Origin: Pseudochelatococcus sp050946405
Lineage (GTDB): Bacteria > Pseudomonadota > Alphaproteobacteria > Rhizobiales > Beijerinckiaceae
NCBI RefSeq assembly: GCF_050946405.1
Contig: NZ_JBMNUS010000005.1
Location: forward strand, 62,001-126,000
Length of the DNA: 64,000 nucleotides
Direction of reading: 5' to 3'
The notes beneath the pieces were generated by a model, which saw nothing but the letters and a program-made list of their open reading frames with translations, searched no databases and was not told where the DNA came from. The position numbers and the translations under genes are program-made. Shown here in pieces: positions 44,086-53,900 of the stretch (position 1 is the stretch's first letter; each line of letters begins with the position of its first letter).

Positions 44086-46020
44086 TCAGAGCCCGGCGGC
44101 GCCCGCGCCGGTGGCGGCCCGCAACGCCTGCTCGTTGAATGTCGGCTTCAGTTCCGCCTGCCGCCATGCGACGTATTCGGCCAGCAGATCGTCGGCGAGC
44201 GCCGTGCCCAGTTGCCGGGCCAGTGCCGCCGCCTGCGGCGCATCCGCCGCGAAGGGCAGCGTGGCCGCCTCCGTCACCAGGAACACGATGCGCCCGCCGG
44301 GCAGGGCGGCGGAACCGGCCTTGCCCTTGTGCGTGGCGAAGATCTGCTGCACGGCGGCGGGCGGCAGGCCGCCGGTCTGGCTGTTGCGGGCAATGTCGGC
44401 GACGGCCGCGATCGGCGCGGCAAGCGCGCCTTCCGGCAGCGTCGCCACGATGTCCTCGAACGCCTCACCCTTGTCGAGACGCGCCACGATGTCGCCAGCC
44501 ACCGTGGCGAGCCGGTCGGCGACAGCTTCGGTGCGCCAGCGTTTCACCGCGTCCTCGCGCGCCTCGGCGAAGGTGCGGTCGCGCGCGGGGGTGACTTCCG
44601 TCACGTCGAACCAGACATAGCCGGCGCCGGTGCTGGTCTGCCGGCGCAGCGGGGCGTTGTCCGCGCCGATGTCAGAGGCGAAGGCCGCGCCGAGCAGATC
44701 GGCCCCCGTCGCCAGATCCGGCACGGGGTTACCGGCAGCGTCCCGTCCGCTGCCGTCGACCGCGGGGATCGTCTGGAGCGGGAGCCCGTTCTCCTTCGCG
44801 ATTTCCGCCAGCGGGCGGGCGGAGGCGCGGGCATCCTCGATAGCATCGTGCAGGGCGTTCACGGCGGCGCGCGCCTCCTCGATGGCGATGGCGAGGCGCA
44901 CCGACTGCTCGACCTCGCCGAAGGACTGCACGGACGGCGGCGTGATCGACACCACGCGCGCGATCACGCTGCCGAAGCGCCCCTGCACAGGCGCGGTGAC
45001 GCCCGGTGCGTCGAGCGCGAAAGCGGCCTGCGCCACGGCCGGATCGAATACTTCCTCGCGCGTGACGAGGCCGAGATCGTAATCGGCCTCCGCCACGCCG
45101 CGCCCGGCGGCGACAGCCTCGAACGTCTCGCCCGCATTCAGGCGCTCGTGGGCCGCCGCGGCTTCGCCCGCATCCTTGAACACGATCTGTTGCAGGTGGC
45201 GCGTCTCCGGTGTCCCGTAGCGGCTTTCCTTGTCGGCCTCGTAGCGGGCCAACGCCGCCTCGCGTGAGACGTTTTCAGGTTTCGCCAGCGTTTCGGGCTC
45301 GATGGAAAGAACCGAGAGCGCGCGAAATTCCGGCAGCCGGAACACGCTCTTGCGTTCGTTGAACCAGCTTTCCAGCGTGGCGTCGTCGGGGTCTGCGATC
45401 GGGCCCGCCGCCTGCGCGGTCAGCGTGGCATAGCGCGCCGCGCGCCGTTCCGCCGCGAAGCGGTGGAAGGCTTCCTGCATCGGCCGGATGGCGGCCACGT
45501 CGCCGGCGACGCTTTCGGCGAACTGGCGGCGCGGCAGCACGGCGCGCTGCTCGTCGACGAAGGTCTGTTCGGAGATTCCGGCGTTCCGCAGGGCGGCGTC
45601 GAAGGCGGCGCGGTTGAAGTTGCCGGCGGAATCGCGGAATTGCGGCTCGCGCGTGACGATATCGACGATGGTGGCGTCGGGCACGGCGAGCCGGAACGCG
45701 TCGGCTTCGGAATCGAGCACCGCCTGGCCGACGAGCTGGCCCAGCACCTGCCGGTCGAGCCCCAGCGCCCGCGCCTGCTCCGGCGTGACGGGCGTGCGGA
45801 GCTGGCGTTGCAGCGCCTGCAACTGGTTGAGATACGCCTCCCGCATCTGCTCGGTGGAGATGGTGCGCGCGCCGACGGTGGCGACGGTGTTGCCGCCCGG
45901 ATTCGTAACCCAGTCCGCCACGCCCCAGATGGCGAAAGAGAGAATGAGCAGCCCGAACAGGACTGTCGTGAGGGCTTTGCCGAACCAGTTGCGGCCGGCG
46001 TTGCGGAAGAGCTGGAGCAT
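44086..46020 (-). CDS. ppiD: Periplasmic peptidyl-prolyl isomerase, PpiD/SurA-like
   Basis: 644 residues from ATG 46020; the frame is open further upstream but lacks coding sense there. One N-terminal membrane anchor (TVLFGLLILSFAIWGVADWV), a SurA_N-like chaperone region, a PPIC/parvulin domain around TRHLQQIVFKDAGEAAAAHE and a large C-terminal region. It helps folding of exported proteins at the periplasmic face. It is flanked by two repeat-like elements. In many alphaproteobacteria ppiD stands just before trpE, as here. Confidence 0.93.
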   Translation of the reverse strand: MLQLFRNAGRNWFGKALTTVLFGLLILSFAIWGVADWVTNPGGNTVATVGARTISTEQMREAYLNQLQALQRQLRTPVTPEQARALGLDRQVLGQLVGQAVLDSEADAFRLAVPDATIVDIVTREPQFRDSAGNFNRAAFDAALRNAGISEQTFVDEQRAVLPRRQFAESVAGDVAAIRPMQEAFHRFAAERRAARYATLTAQAAGPIADPDDATLESWFNERKSVFRLPEFRALSVLSIEPETLAKPENVSREAALARYEADKESRYGTPETRHLQQIVFKDAGEAAAAHERLNAGETFEAVAAGRGVAEADYDLGLVTREEVFDPAVAQAAFALDAPGVTAPVQGRFGSVIARVVSITPPSVQSFGEVEQSVRLAIAIEEARAAVNALHDAIEDARASARPLAEIAKENGLPLQTIPAVDGSGRDAAGNPVPDLATGADLLGAAFASDIGADNAPLRRQTSTGAGYVWFDVTEVTPARDRTFAEAREDAVKRWRTEAVADRLATVAGDIVARLDKGEAFEDIVATLPEGALAAPIAAVADIARNSQTGGLPPAAVQQIFATHKGKAGSAALPGGRIVFLVTEAATLPFAADAPQAAALARQLGTALADDLLAEYVAWRQAELKPTFNEQALRAATGAGAAGL

Positions 46021-46089
46021 GGGTCTTGCGGTCGTCCCGAACAGGGTTGGCGTGAAGCGATGAGCGAATCCCGATCGACCGGATGAGCC

Positions 46090-46114
46090 CATCCGATCGG
46101 AAAGTGCTCTAGCG
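46090..46114. repeat. Partial dispersed repeat-like motif (5' side of ppiD)
   Basis: ATCCGATCGGAAAGTGCTCT, followed by AGCG, is the counterpart of ATCTGATCGGAAAGCGCTC at 44045-44063. The pair brackets ppiD. Confidence 0.5.
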
Positions 46115-46172
46115 ATAAAGCGGAAACGCCGAAGCCGCAATGCCGAAGCCGCAATACCCCTTGTGCCGTCCC

Positions 46173-47777
46173 TCACCCGGCCGGCTGCTCCTTGCGGCAG
46201 ACGACCCAGATATCGAGCTGGCCGCACCGCGCCCTGTGGGGCACATAAGCACGGATCTCCTCGTCGCTGAACTTTTCGCGCACGAACACATAAGCCGCCG
46301 TGTCGGGGTCGGATGCGGCGATCTCCGCCGCCGTCGCATCGCAATCGGCGCTGTAGCGGGCGATGGAGCCGGTGGTTATATTGTAGCCCCCGCCGGCGGC
46401 GATGACCTGCAACGGCAGGATTTCCCGCGACCAGGCGTTGCACAGGAATTTCGGAAAGACGTGCATGGTCTTCACCCCGTCGAGCGCCGCGCGCCAGGCG
46501 ACCGGGTCGGCGGGCGTGAACGGCGGGCGCCGCAGGGCCTCGCGAACCCCGGCGAAATCGGGATTCAGCACCGCCGCTTGCAGCGCGACGACCACGGCGA
46601 AACCGAGCAGGGTGCGCGCCTGCACGGCCGCCGTCGTCCGCGCCACGGCGAAAAAGACCAGCGCATACGACACGATCCAGAACATGCGGCCGGACGAGCG
46701 GAAAGTGCCGAAGATCGGCACGAGGAATGCGGGTTGCGGCCAACTCGCCACTTTCAGCGTGCCCGCGTAAATCTTGTTGGACAGCGCGTAGAGGAAACAG
46801 GCCAGCAGCGCCAGAATCAGATACCGCCCGAAAAGAGGGCGGCTCTCCGACGCCGCGGGGCGCGAGAAGAGCGCCACGGCGATGAGCGCGATCAGGCCGG
46901 GCCCGAGGTAATTGTAGCCCTCATATTGCCCCGTCGTGCCGAGCCAGTCGGTCGGCAGGTTGATGAGCGGCGCCAGCAGGTTCATCGAGTAATAGCCGAA
47001 GCCGTCGTTCTGCACGGCGTTGCCGAGCGATGTACCGAGCATCGGCGGGAAGGTAAGCAGGAGAACGGCTATCGGAATCGCGTGCGCCGCCAGCGTCGCG
47101 CCGCGCCGGGTGCGCCGGAAGAGGTCGAGTGCGCAGGCGAGCAGCACCGCCGCGACCATCGCCGCGAGATAGAGATGGATGTAGAAGGACGCCGCCAGCA
47201 GCAGCGACCAGCCGACGATGAGCGCACGCTCCCGCCGCATGCTTCTGAAGTAGAGACCCAGCGCGAAGATGAGCAGGAAATGCGCTTGCAGCGCCAGATG
47301 CCCCATGCGCGCGGCAAGCGAAGGCATCAGCACGCAGAAGAACACCGCAAGCCCCAGCGCCGCCCAGTTGCCGGGGCGGATCTGCGATATGGCGAACCAC
47401 GCGGCAACCCCTTGCATCATATAGCAGAAAAGCAGCCAGTAGCCGAACGGGTTCTCCGGCACGGGCACGACGAGCGCGGCCGCCTTCAGCGTCAGCGCCA
47501 TGACCGGAATGGCGTCCACGAAGGTGACGACCGTGCCGTGCGGCCAGTCGAGCGACGGAATGGACAGCAGCGGCCAACCCCACGGCGCATGCAGATAGGC
47601 GGTGAAACCTGATTGATACTGGGCGATATCCTCGATCTGGTTCTGCCAGTAACCCGCCGTGCCCGCGATGTAGCCCTCGGGCGTCAGATAAAAGGCGAAC
47701 GCGAAGCCGAACAGCGCCGACAGGACCAGCCCGGCCGGGCCGGAGGCGCCGCCGGTCGGTATCATCTTGGAAAACAT
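46173..47777 (-). CDS. Polytopic membrane protein, DUF6311-like (GT-C type)
   Basis: 534 residues with about 11 hydrophobic segments and a 120-residue soluble C-terminal part. Wording such as VVTFVDAIPVMALTLKAA and FGYWLLFCYMMQGVAAWF is that of DUF6311 membrane proteins, which look like GT-C glycosyltransferases using polyprenyl-linked donors. It starts 42 bases after the 774-residue protein on the same strand, so the two and the XRE gene likely form an operon. A role in glycosylating a surface polymer or the giant protein is an inference. Confidence 0.72.
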   Translation of the reverse strand: MFSKMIPTGGASGPAGLVLSALFGFAFAFYLTPEGYIAGTAGYWQNQIEDIAQYQSGFTAYLHAPWGWPLLSIPSLDWPHGTVVTFVDAIPVMALTLKAAALVVPVPENPFGYWLLFCYMMQGVAAWFAISQIRPGNWAALGLAVFFCVLMPSLAARMGHLALQAHFLLIFALGLYFRSMRRERALIVGWSLLLAASFYIHLYLAAMVAAVLLACALDLFRRTRRGATLAAHAIPIAVLLLTFPPMLGTSLGNAVQNDGFGYYSMNLLAPLINLPTDWLGTTGQYEGYNYLGPGLIALIAVALFSRPAASESRPLFGRYLILALLACFLYALSNKIYAGTLKVASWPQPAFLVPIFGTFRSSGRMFWIVSYALVFFAVARTTAAVQARTLLGFAVVVALQAAVLNPDFAGVREALRRPPFTPADPVAWRAALDGVKTMHVFPKFLCNAWSREILPLQVIAAGGGYNITTGSIARYSADCDATAAEIAASDPDTAAYVFVREKFSDEEIRAYVPHRARCGQLDIWVVCRKEQPAG

Positions 47778-47819
47778 GGCTATTTTCGACTCCCGCGAAC
47801 CAAGACGATACGCGCCCCG

Positions 47820-50144
47820 CTAGATGAGGCCGTGATCGGCGAAATCCTGCCGGTGGCCGATGGTGGATATCATGTATTCCCCGTCGATCGACCAGCTATG
47901 AGCATGGAAAACATCCTCCGGCTCATCTATGGCGGTCGTATCGACAAATATAATCGTCTTGTTTATTTGTATCATTTCGATGGATGACGATTTTTCAAGA
48001 AAATAGTATACGAATTTCTTGGCCGCGTCGTCGTAAGTATCCAGCCACGGCGGCAGGAAGGGCTTGCCCGCTTGTCCTGCGGTATCGGCGCCCGCGCCGG
48101 TCGATGCGCCATCGTCCGTCTCGCCGGGCTCCGGTTCGCCCGTCCGCGCATCACCCGTCTCCGGTTCGCCGGTCTCGGAGTCGGCATCGACGGGGAGGGT
48201 GGCGTCGGCATCCGAATCGGCGGGAACCGTCGGCACGGGCGCATCCTGCGGCTTGCCCGGGGCGCCGGTTTCCGCTTCCCCGGCGGTCTTCTCCGGCGCT
48301 CCTTCATCCGCATCCGCATCCGTATCGCCCGGACGCGCCGGCAAGGAACCGGCTTCATCCTCGACGGCGGGGAGAGCATCCGCGTCGAGGGGCGAATCGC
48401 CGGCGGTCGTCAGCGGCTTGCCGGCCGCCGGCGACACGTCCTTGTCGTCCGTCGCAACCCCGGAAGCGGTCTTGTCTGCCGCCGTACCCGTCTTGCCGCC
48501 ATCGCCGGCTGTCGCATCCGTCATCGTGTCGTCGAGCGCGCTGGCCAGCACGATTCCGGTCGCGCGGCTGTCGAGTTTCGAAACGTCGAAAGTCGCGGAA
48601 ACCTCGACGCCGCCGAGCTTGTAACCGTTGACGTCGCCCAGGTGTCGCGCCGCTTGCGCGACGAGGGACTGAACATCCGACAGCGCGGCCAACTGAAGCT
48701 GAGTGATGGCGCCTGTGGCAAAGGAACCCGCGGCGATCGGCGTCGCGGGCGCTTCCGTTGTCGGTTTCATCGGGATATCGGCCGGGGAGGGTGTTTGCGC
48801 GGCCGAGGAAAGCACTTTGGGCGCGGTTTCGGTCGACGCCTTCGATGCCGTGTCCGCCGCCGTTTCCACCGGCTCGCGCGTCGCCTTGGCCATGCTCTCG
48901 GCGGGTGCGGTCTGCACGGCCGTCACGACGGTTTCGGTGGCGGCAGCCTTTTTCGGAGCCTCCACCGGGGCGGGCTTCGCCGGTTCTTCCGTGCCGGCGG
49001 CCGGGCTTGTCTCCGTCGCCGGCACGGATGCCGCCGCCTCGCCGGTGAAAGCTTCCGCCGGCGACGTCGCCCATGCGGCGGCGATGAGGGCGCCGGCAAG
49101 ATCCGCCGCCGGCAATTTGAAGAGCTGCGCGGGCAGAAGCGCGCCGGGCACGCAGACGTTGCCGGCCTCCGCCGCGCCTCCGCCGATGTCGGGGCCGGGC
49201 CGGGCCGGGCGGGTGAACGATGCTTCCGCCTCTCCCGAGGCGGCGGAGCCGGAGGAGGCGGGCGCGTCGTCCCGATCGGCGGGGGGCGCTTCGACGCGAT
49301 GGCGCGCCTCGGCGTCGTCCCGCACCAGGGCGGGAGCCATGTCCGGCTTGATGTGGGCCGTCCCGGCGCCAACCTTGGCGAGCGGCAGGGAGGAGGGGCT
49401 GTAAAGGCCGTAGGTGACGGCGATGGCGGTGAGGCTCGCGGCGAGGCCGGCCGCGCCGGCGGCGCCGTAATGGCCGAACAGCCGTTCGTCGGCGCCGGCG
49501 ATTCGCGCGGCGGGGCGTGCCGGCCCCTTCAGGCCCGCGGCCGCCGCCAGATCGGCCGCATCCTTGCCGATATCCCCTCCGCCGGCGTCTTCCGCATTGG
49601 GGAAAGCGGGGAAAGCGCCCGATTCCGCCGCGTCGGCCTCCGCGGCTCCCGCCTCCACGGCCTTTATGACGGCGGCCTGCGCGGCGCCGTCCGAATCCGT
49701 GGCGAGATAGAGCGACCAGATCAGCGCCGCCAGCATCACCGCCGGATGCATGCGCGCCGCCATGTCGCGCTGGCCCGGCCGCAGTTGCACGACATTGCCG
49801 GCCGGCGCGCGCGCCGCCACCACCTGCGCGAATCGGTCGATGATGTCGGGAAAGCTGTCGCCCTCGATGGCCGTATCGAGGCCGGGGCTGTCGAGCACAT
49901 AGCGGCCGTCGATGCGCGCGAGATGCACGAAGACGTCGTGAGGCCCGCGGCAGAAGGCGAACCACGGATCGCCCTCGTCGGTCAGCCCGCGGTCGGTCTC
50001 GATGCGGACGTTCGCCTGCACGAACAGCGCCTCGACGCGGTAGAGGCCGGCCAGTTCCTGATTGGTCCAGTCGCCCGCCGACGGTGCGTCCGCGCGCTTC
50101 TCGCCGGCCGGCGAAGGGGACCGGAAGGGCAGAATGTGAGCCAT
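47820..50144 (-). CDS. Large acidic membrane protein with N-terminal DEGD(A/P)WF domain
   Basis: 774 residues; no named family recognised. Residues 24-112 form the DEGD domain (TDEGDPWFAFC, VHLARIDGRYVLDSPGLD), shared with the 114-residue protein at 37.5 kb. Hydrophobic segments lie at about 132-149 and 225-248. Then comes a long Ala/Pro/Thr/Glu-rich, low-complexity region (about 290-690) that is strongly acidic after 530. A distinct C-terminal block (690-774, PPWLDTYDDAAKKFVYYFLE) is rich in aromatics. With two membrane passes both ends may be cytoplasmic. It lies 33 bases after the XRE gene. It may link an internal signal to the surface system; this is inference. Confidence 0.72.
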   Translation of the reverse strand: MAHILPFRSPSPAGEKRADAPSAGDWTNQELAGLYRVEALFVQANVRIETDRGLTDEGDPWFAFCRGPHDVFVHLARIDGRYVLDSPGLDTAIEGDSFPDIIDRFAQVVAARAPAGNVVQLRPGQRDMAARMHPAVMLAALIWSLYLATDSDGAAQAAVIKAVEAGAAEADAAESGAFPAFPNAEDAGGGDIGKDAADLAAAAGLKGPARPAARIAGADERLFGHYGAAGAAGLAASLTAIAVTYGLYSPSSLPLAKVGAGTAHIKPDMAPALVRDDAEARHRVEAPPADRDDAPASSGSAASGEAEASFTRPARPGPDIGGGAAEAGNVCVPGALLPAQLFKLPAADLAGALIAAAWATSPAEAFTGEAAASVPATETSPAAGTEEPAKPAPVEAPKKAAATETVVTAVQTAPAESMAKATREPVETAADTASKASTETAPKVLSSAAQTPSPADIPMKPTTEAPATPIAAGSFATGAITQLQLAALSDVQSLVAQAARHLGDVNGYKLGGVEVSATFDVSKLDSRATGIVLASALDDTMTDATAGDGGKTGTAADKTASGVATDDKDVSPAAGKPLTTAGDSPLDADALPAVEDEAGSLPARPGDTDADADEGAPEKTAGEAETGAPGKPQDAPVPTVPADSDADATLPVDADSETGEPETGDARTGEPEPGETDDGASTGAGADTAGQAGKPFLPPWLDTYDDAAKKFVYYFLEKSSSIEMIQINKTIIFVDTTAIDEPEDVFHAHSWSIDGEYMISTIGHRQDFADHGLI

Positions 50145-50177
50145 CGGCTTTTGTTTCCGGCTTCAGGAGGGCTGGCT

Positions 50178-50492
50178 TCAGGAGGCGGCGGGCTTCTCGT
50201 CGTCGAAAAGGATGGCGTAGGATACCGGATCGTAGAACATCAGCAAGGTCTTGACGAAGCTTTTCTCGTCCACGCCCAGCGCCGCCGCATAGTCCCTGTA
50301 GCGGCTTGGCGGAATACGCCCGCGTCCGTTCTCGAGCTGGGATATGAACGTATAGTACTCGAACTTGAGAATGCGCGCCAGTTCCCGCTGGGAAAGGCCC
50401 GCCGCCTCCCGTTGCCTCTTGAGCCACTGTCCGACAGCCTGACGAAGCTCGACCGTCTCGCTGTTATGTATGACATTTCTTGTGTTCAGCAC
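50178..50492 (-). CDS. XRE-family regulator (paralogue 2)
   Basis: 104 residues from GTG 50492, with AAGGA seven bases upstream. The frame extends to 50558 but without a ribosome site. HTH: QWLKRQREAAGLSQRELARI, then FEYYTFISQLENGRGRIPPS and MFYDPVSYAILFDDE. It is a clear paralogue of 36679-37287, lacking that protein's coiled-coil tail. It heads the probable operon with the 774-residue and DUF6311-like genes and is divergent from the giant repeat gene. Confidence 0.88.
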   Translation of the reverse strand: MLNTRNVIHNSETVELRQAVGQWLKRQREAAGLSQRELARILKFEYYTFISQLENGRGRIPPSRYRDYAAALGVDEKSFVKTLLMFYDPVSYAILFDDEKPAAS

Positions 50493-50953
50493 GATCAATT
50501 CCTTCGATGCTTGAGACCGCCACCCGCAGACTTGTCTATCCCGTAAAACGAAAATCAATTATTTGTATTCAAATGAATATGCTTGATATGAAAAAAGGAA
50601 TTACAAGTAATTTTTCAAATATATTGATAGTGTCCGCGCCTCTCCCGCACATGTGTATACGTTTGTTAACATCGTCACGTCAATGGGATAAGAGTATGAA
50701 AACCGCTTAATGGCCTATTGCCAATCGGTTTGTCTTTCTGTATGCATCGTTTTGCTCCGAGAGGCGCGCTGGTTCGGATATCCTGTCTTTCGACAGAGGC
50801 GGGTCTCCGCTCCCCGTTCCTTTAAGCGCGGGTCTGCTTCCGGCCGGGTTCGTTCCCGGCAGGGGGCGGGTCTGCGGGTGGAAGGCTGTTCAGAATTCGG
50901 GCGCGAAGACGCCTGCCAGATTCAATGTCGCTGGATTTATGAGGATTTCAGCA
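50493..50953. other. AT-rich divergent spacer upstream of the giant repeat gene
   Basis: 461 bases; 50545-50640 is clearly AT-rich. It includes small inverted repeats such as AATTAC-AA-GTAATT (50599-50612) and ATTTG-TATT-CAAAT. A TTGTTA (about 50664) with GATAAG 18 bases later is a weak promoter candidate for the giant gene. GAGGA at 50941-50945 is the ribosome site for the ATG at 50954. No gene recognised. Confidence 0.6.
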
Positions 50954-53900
50954 ATGGCAACGACCAAAGAACTGATTACCCAGCTTTATATCGGTTACTT
51001 CAACCGCGCTCCCGATCCCGAGGGTCTGGCCTACTGGATCGAGGACGTGGATGTCCGCGGCCAGTCGATTGAAGCGGTTTCGGGCCTCTTCACCACCTCG
51101 CCCGAGGCGATCGCCCTCTACCCCTATCTGGCGTTCCCCACGCTCACCTCGCCGGATGCGTTCCTGACGGCGCTGTATCAGAACCTCTTCAACCGCGCCA
51201 TCGATCCCGACGGCCTCGCCTACTACAAGGCCAAGCTGGAAGCCGGCGTCGCCACCGGCGACGTGCTGGCCGACATCCTCGCCAACGCCCGCACGAACGA
51301 AGGTTCGGAAGACCAGGCGCTCCTCGCCAACAAGACCGAGGTCGGCGTGTACTGGGCGGAGCAGGCCGCTTCCACCCCCGGCTTCTCTTATAACGACGCC
51401 GCGCAGAGCTCGGCCAGGAACTCCCTGACGAACGTCACCACCGACGAGGCTTCCGTCGAGGCCGCCAAGGCGCAGTCCGACTCCTTCTTCGAGACGATCG
51501 ATTCCAACGCGGGCCAGACCTTCACGCTCACGACCGGCATCGACGCCGGTGCGGCGTTCACCGGCGGCGCCGGCAACGACACCTTCTTCGGAACCGAAAA
51601 CACGCTGACCTCGGGCGATGCGCTCGACGGCGGCGACGGTGTCGACACGCTGCGCTATGCTTCTTCCGGCACCGTTGCCGTCAACGAGGCCGGCTTCACG
51701 GCCAAGAGCATCGAGAAGGTCGAGATCACGGCCGATGCCGTCGGCGGCACCAACTTCGACGTGTCCGGCGTGACGGACGTCGAGACCATCACCAACGTCA
51801 ACAGCTCGGGCGCCCTGAACATCGTCGGCGCGAAGGCCATCGTCGATCTCACGCTCGACGCCGTGTCCGGCGGCGACACGACCATCGCCTACCAGGCAAA
51901 CGCCGTGTCCGGCGCTGCCGACGTCCAGAACCTGACCCTGCGCGGCGTTCACGACTTCAACAACGGCGCTGCCTCGTCCGTCACCATCAACAACGGCATC
52001 GAGACGCTCAACGTCACGACCGCGGACGATCTGTCGCGTCTGGTGGCGATCAACACCAACGCCTCGACGATCAACATCGCCGGCGACCAGAACCTCTCCG
52101 TCGCCAATCTGCTGGCGGGCGCCCGCACGATCAATGCCGCCGACTTCACCGGCGATCTGACGATCGCTACCGATTCGGGTAATCTGGCCGTGGCCGTCAC
52201 CGGCGGCGCCGGCGACGACTTCGTCGATTTCTCGGCCGGCTTCAACGCCGGTGACAGCTTCGACGGCGGCGAGGGCACGGATACCATCGGCCTCACCCAG
52301 CAGGTGGCGTCCGGCAACCTCGGCGGCACGCTGGCCAATGTCGAGCAGTTGCAGGTCACGGACCTCGGCAACGGCGCGATCGATCTGGCCAAGTTCGGCG
52401 GCATCACCAAGGTCACTTACGCTGCCGGCCTCAACGGCGCGGCCACGCTCAACAACGCGGTCTCCGGCCTCACGGTCGACGTGGCCGAAACCGCCGGCAA
52501 CGATCTCAGGATCGATCTCGCGACCGACGGCGCCGATGACGAACTCAGCGTCAACTTCAAGATCTCGAACGGCGCCGGCCAGGACGTCGGCACGCTGGAC
52601 GCCGATGACGCCGAGACGCTCAACGTCGCCGTCACCGACAGCACCGCCAACAAGACCGGCAAGCTGACCATCAACAACCTGCAGGCGCAGGACGCCACGA
52701 AGATCGTTCTTTCCGGCGACTCCGCCGTGACGATCGTCGGCACGAACGATCCGGCGACCCCCGTTCTCGCCGCTTTCGACGCCAGCAACCTGACCAAGGG
52801 TGTCTCGCTGTCCAACACGGACTTCGCCGCCAGCGGCGCGACGATCACGCTCGGCGCCGGCAATGACGTCTACAACGTCGCGAACGCCAGCGGCGCGGAC
52901 ACCATCACGCTCGGCGAAGGCAAGGACACGGTCGTTTACAGCGACGTGGCCCAGTCCAGCGGCGCCAAGGTCGACACCATCACCGACTTCAAGTCCGGCG
53001 AGGACAAGCTCGACCTCTCCGCGCTCACCCTCGGCGGCGGCATCACCAGCGCCAGCCAGTTCGTCGGCAGCTACGCCAACTTCGGCGCGGCGCAGGGCGC
53101 CCTGGTCGGCAACAACACCACCAGCGCCACCTTCGACAACAGCACGAACACGCTGTGGGTCGACGTGGATGGCAACGGCACGCTTGACTCGAACGATCTC
53201 CAGATCGTCCTCACGGGTGTCACCAACCTGACGGGCGCCGATCTCAGCCTGACCAGCGGCGTGACCTTCACCGCCAACAAGGCCGCCTTCGACACCTCCG
53301 TCGCTGCGGACAGCGTGGAGAACAAGGCCGTCACCGTCTTCGCCGACACGATCAACGCGACGGTTGCCCAGCTCGCCGGCGCGACGATCGACGGCGATCG
53401 CGGCGATAACGTCCTCAACGTCACCGGCACGAATGCGGCCGGCGAAATCGCCGACCTGACGGCGACGAACACCTTCCAGAACGTTCAGGTGGTCAACCTC
53501 GCCGCCAACGTCGAGGGCCTCAAGGTTCAGACCGGCAACCTGACCGACGTCACCAAGATCAACGGTGTCGCCGGGACGACCCAGTCCCTGACCACCGAAG
53601 GCGTCGTCGACATCTCCACCAAGACGCTCAGCAACATCGAGACGCTGAATGTCGGTGGCCTTGTCAGCACGACCACCCTGACCGCTGCGCAGCACAATGC
53701 CTTCACGACGATCAACGGAACGACCGCTACCGATCATCTCGTGGTGACGACTGCGGCGACGCTGACGGCGGCCGACAGCATTGAGAGCTACACGATCGCT
53801 GCGGGTTCCACGCTCACCGTCGGCACGACGGCGAACGGCCTTGCCCGCAACGTGACCGAATCTCAGGCTGCGGCTGGAATCTCGACGCTGGTTCTGGGTG

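Noticed and set aside
51500..53300. The giant protein as a metalloprotease or toxin
   Set aside because: RTX-type motifs are present, but no HExxH zinc motif, lipase Ser box or other enzymatic signature was found in the reading frame.
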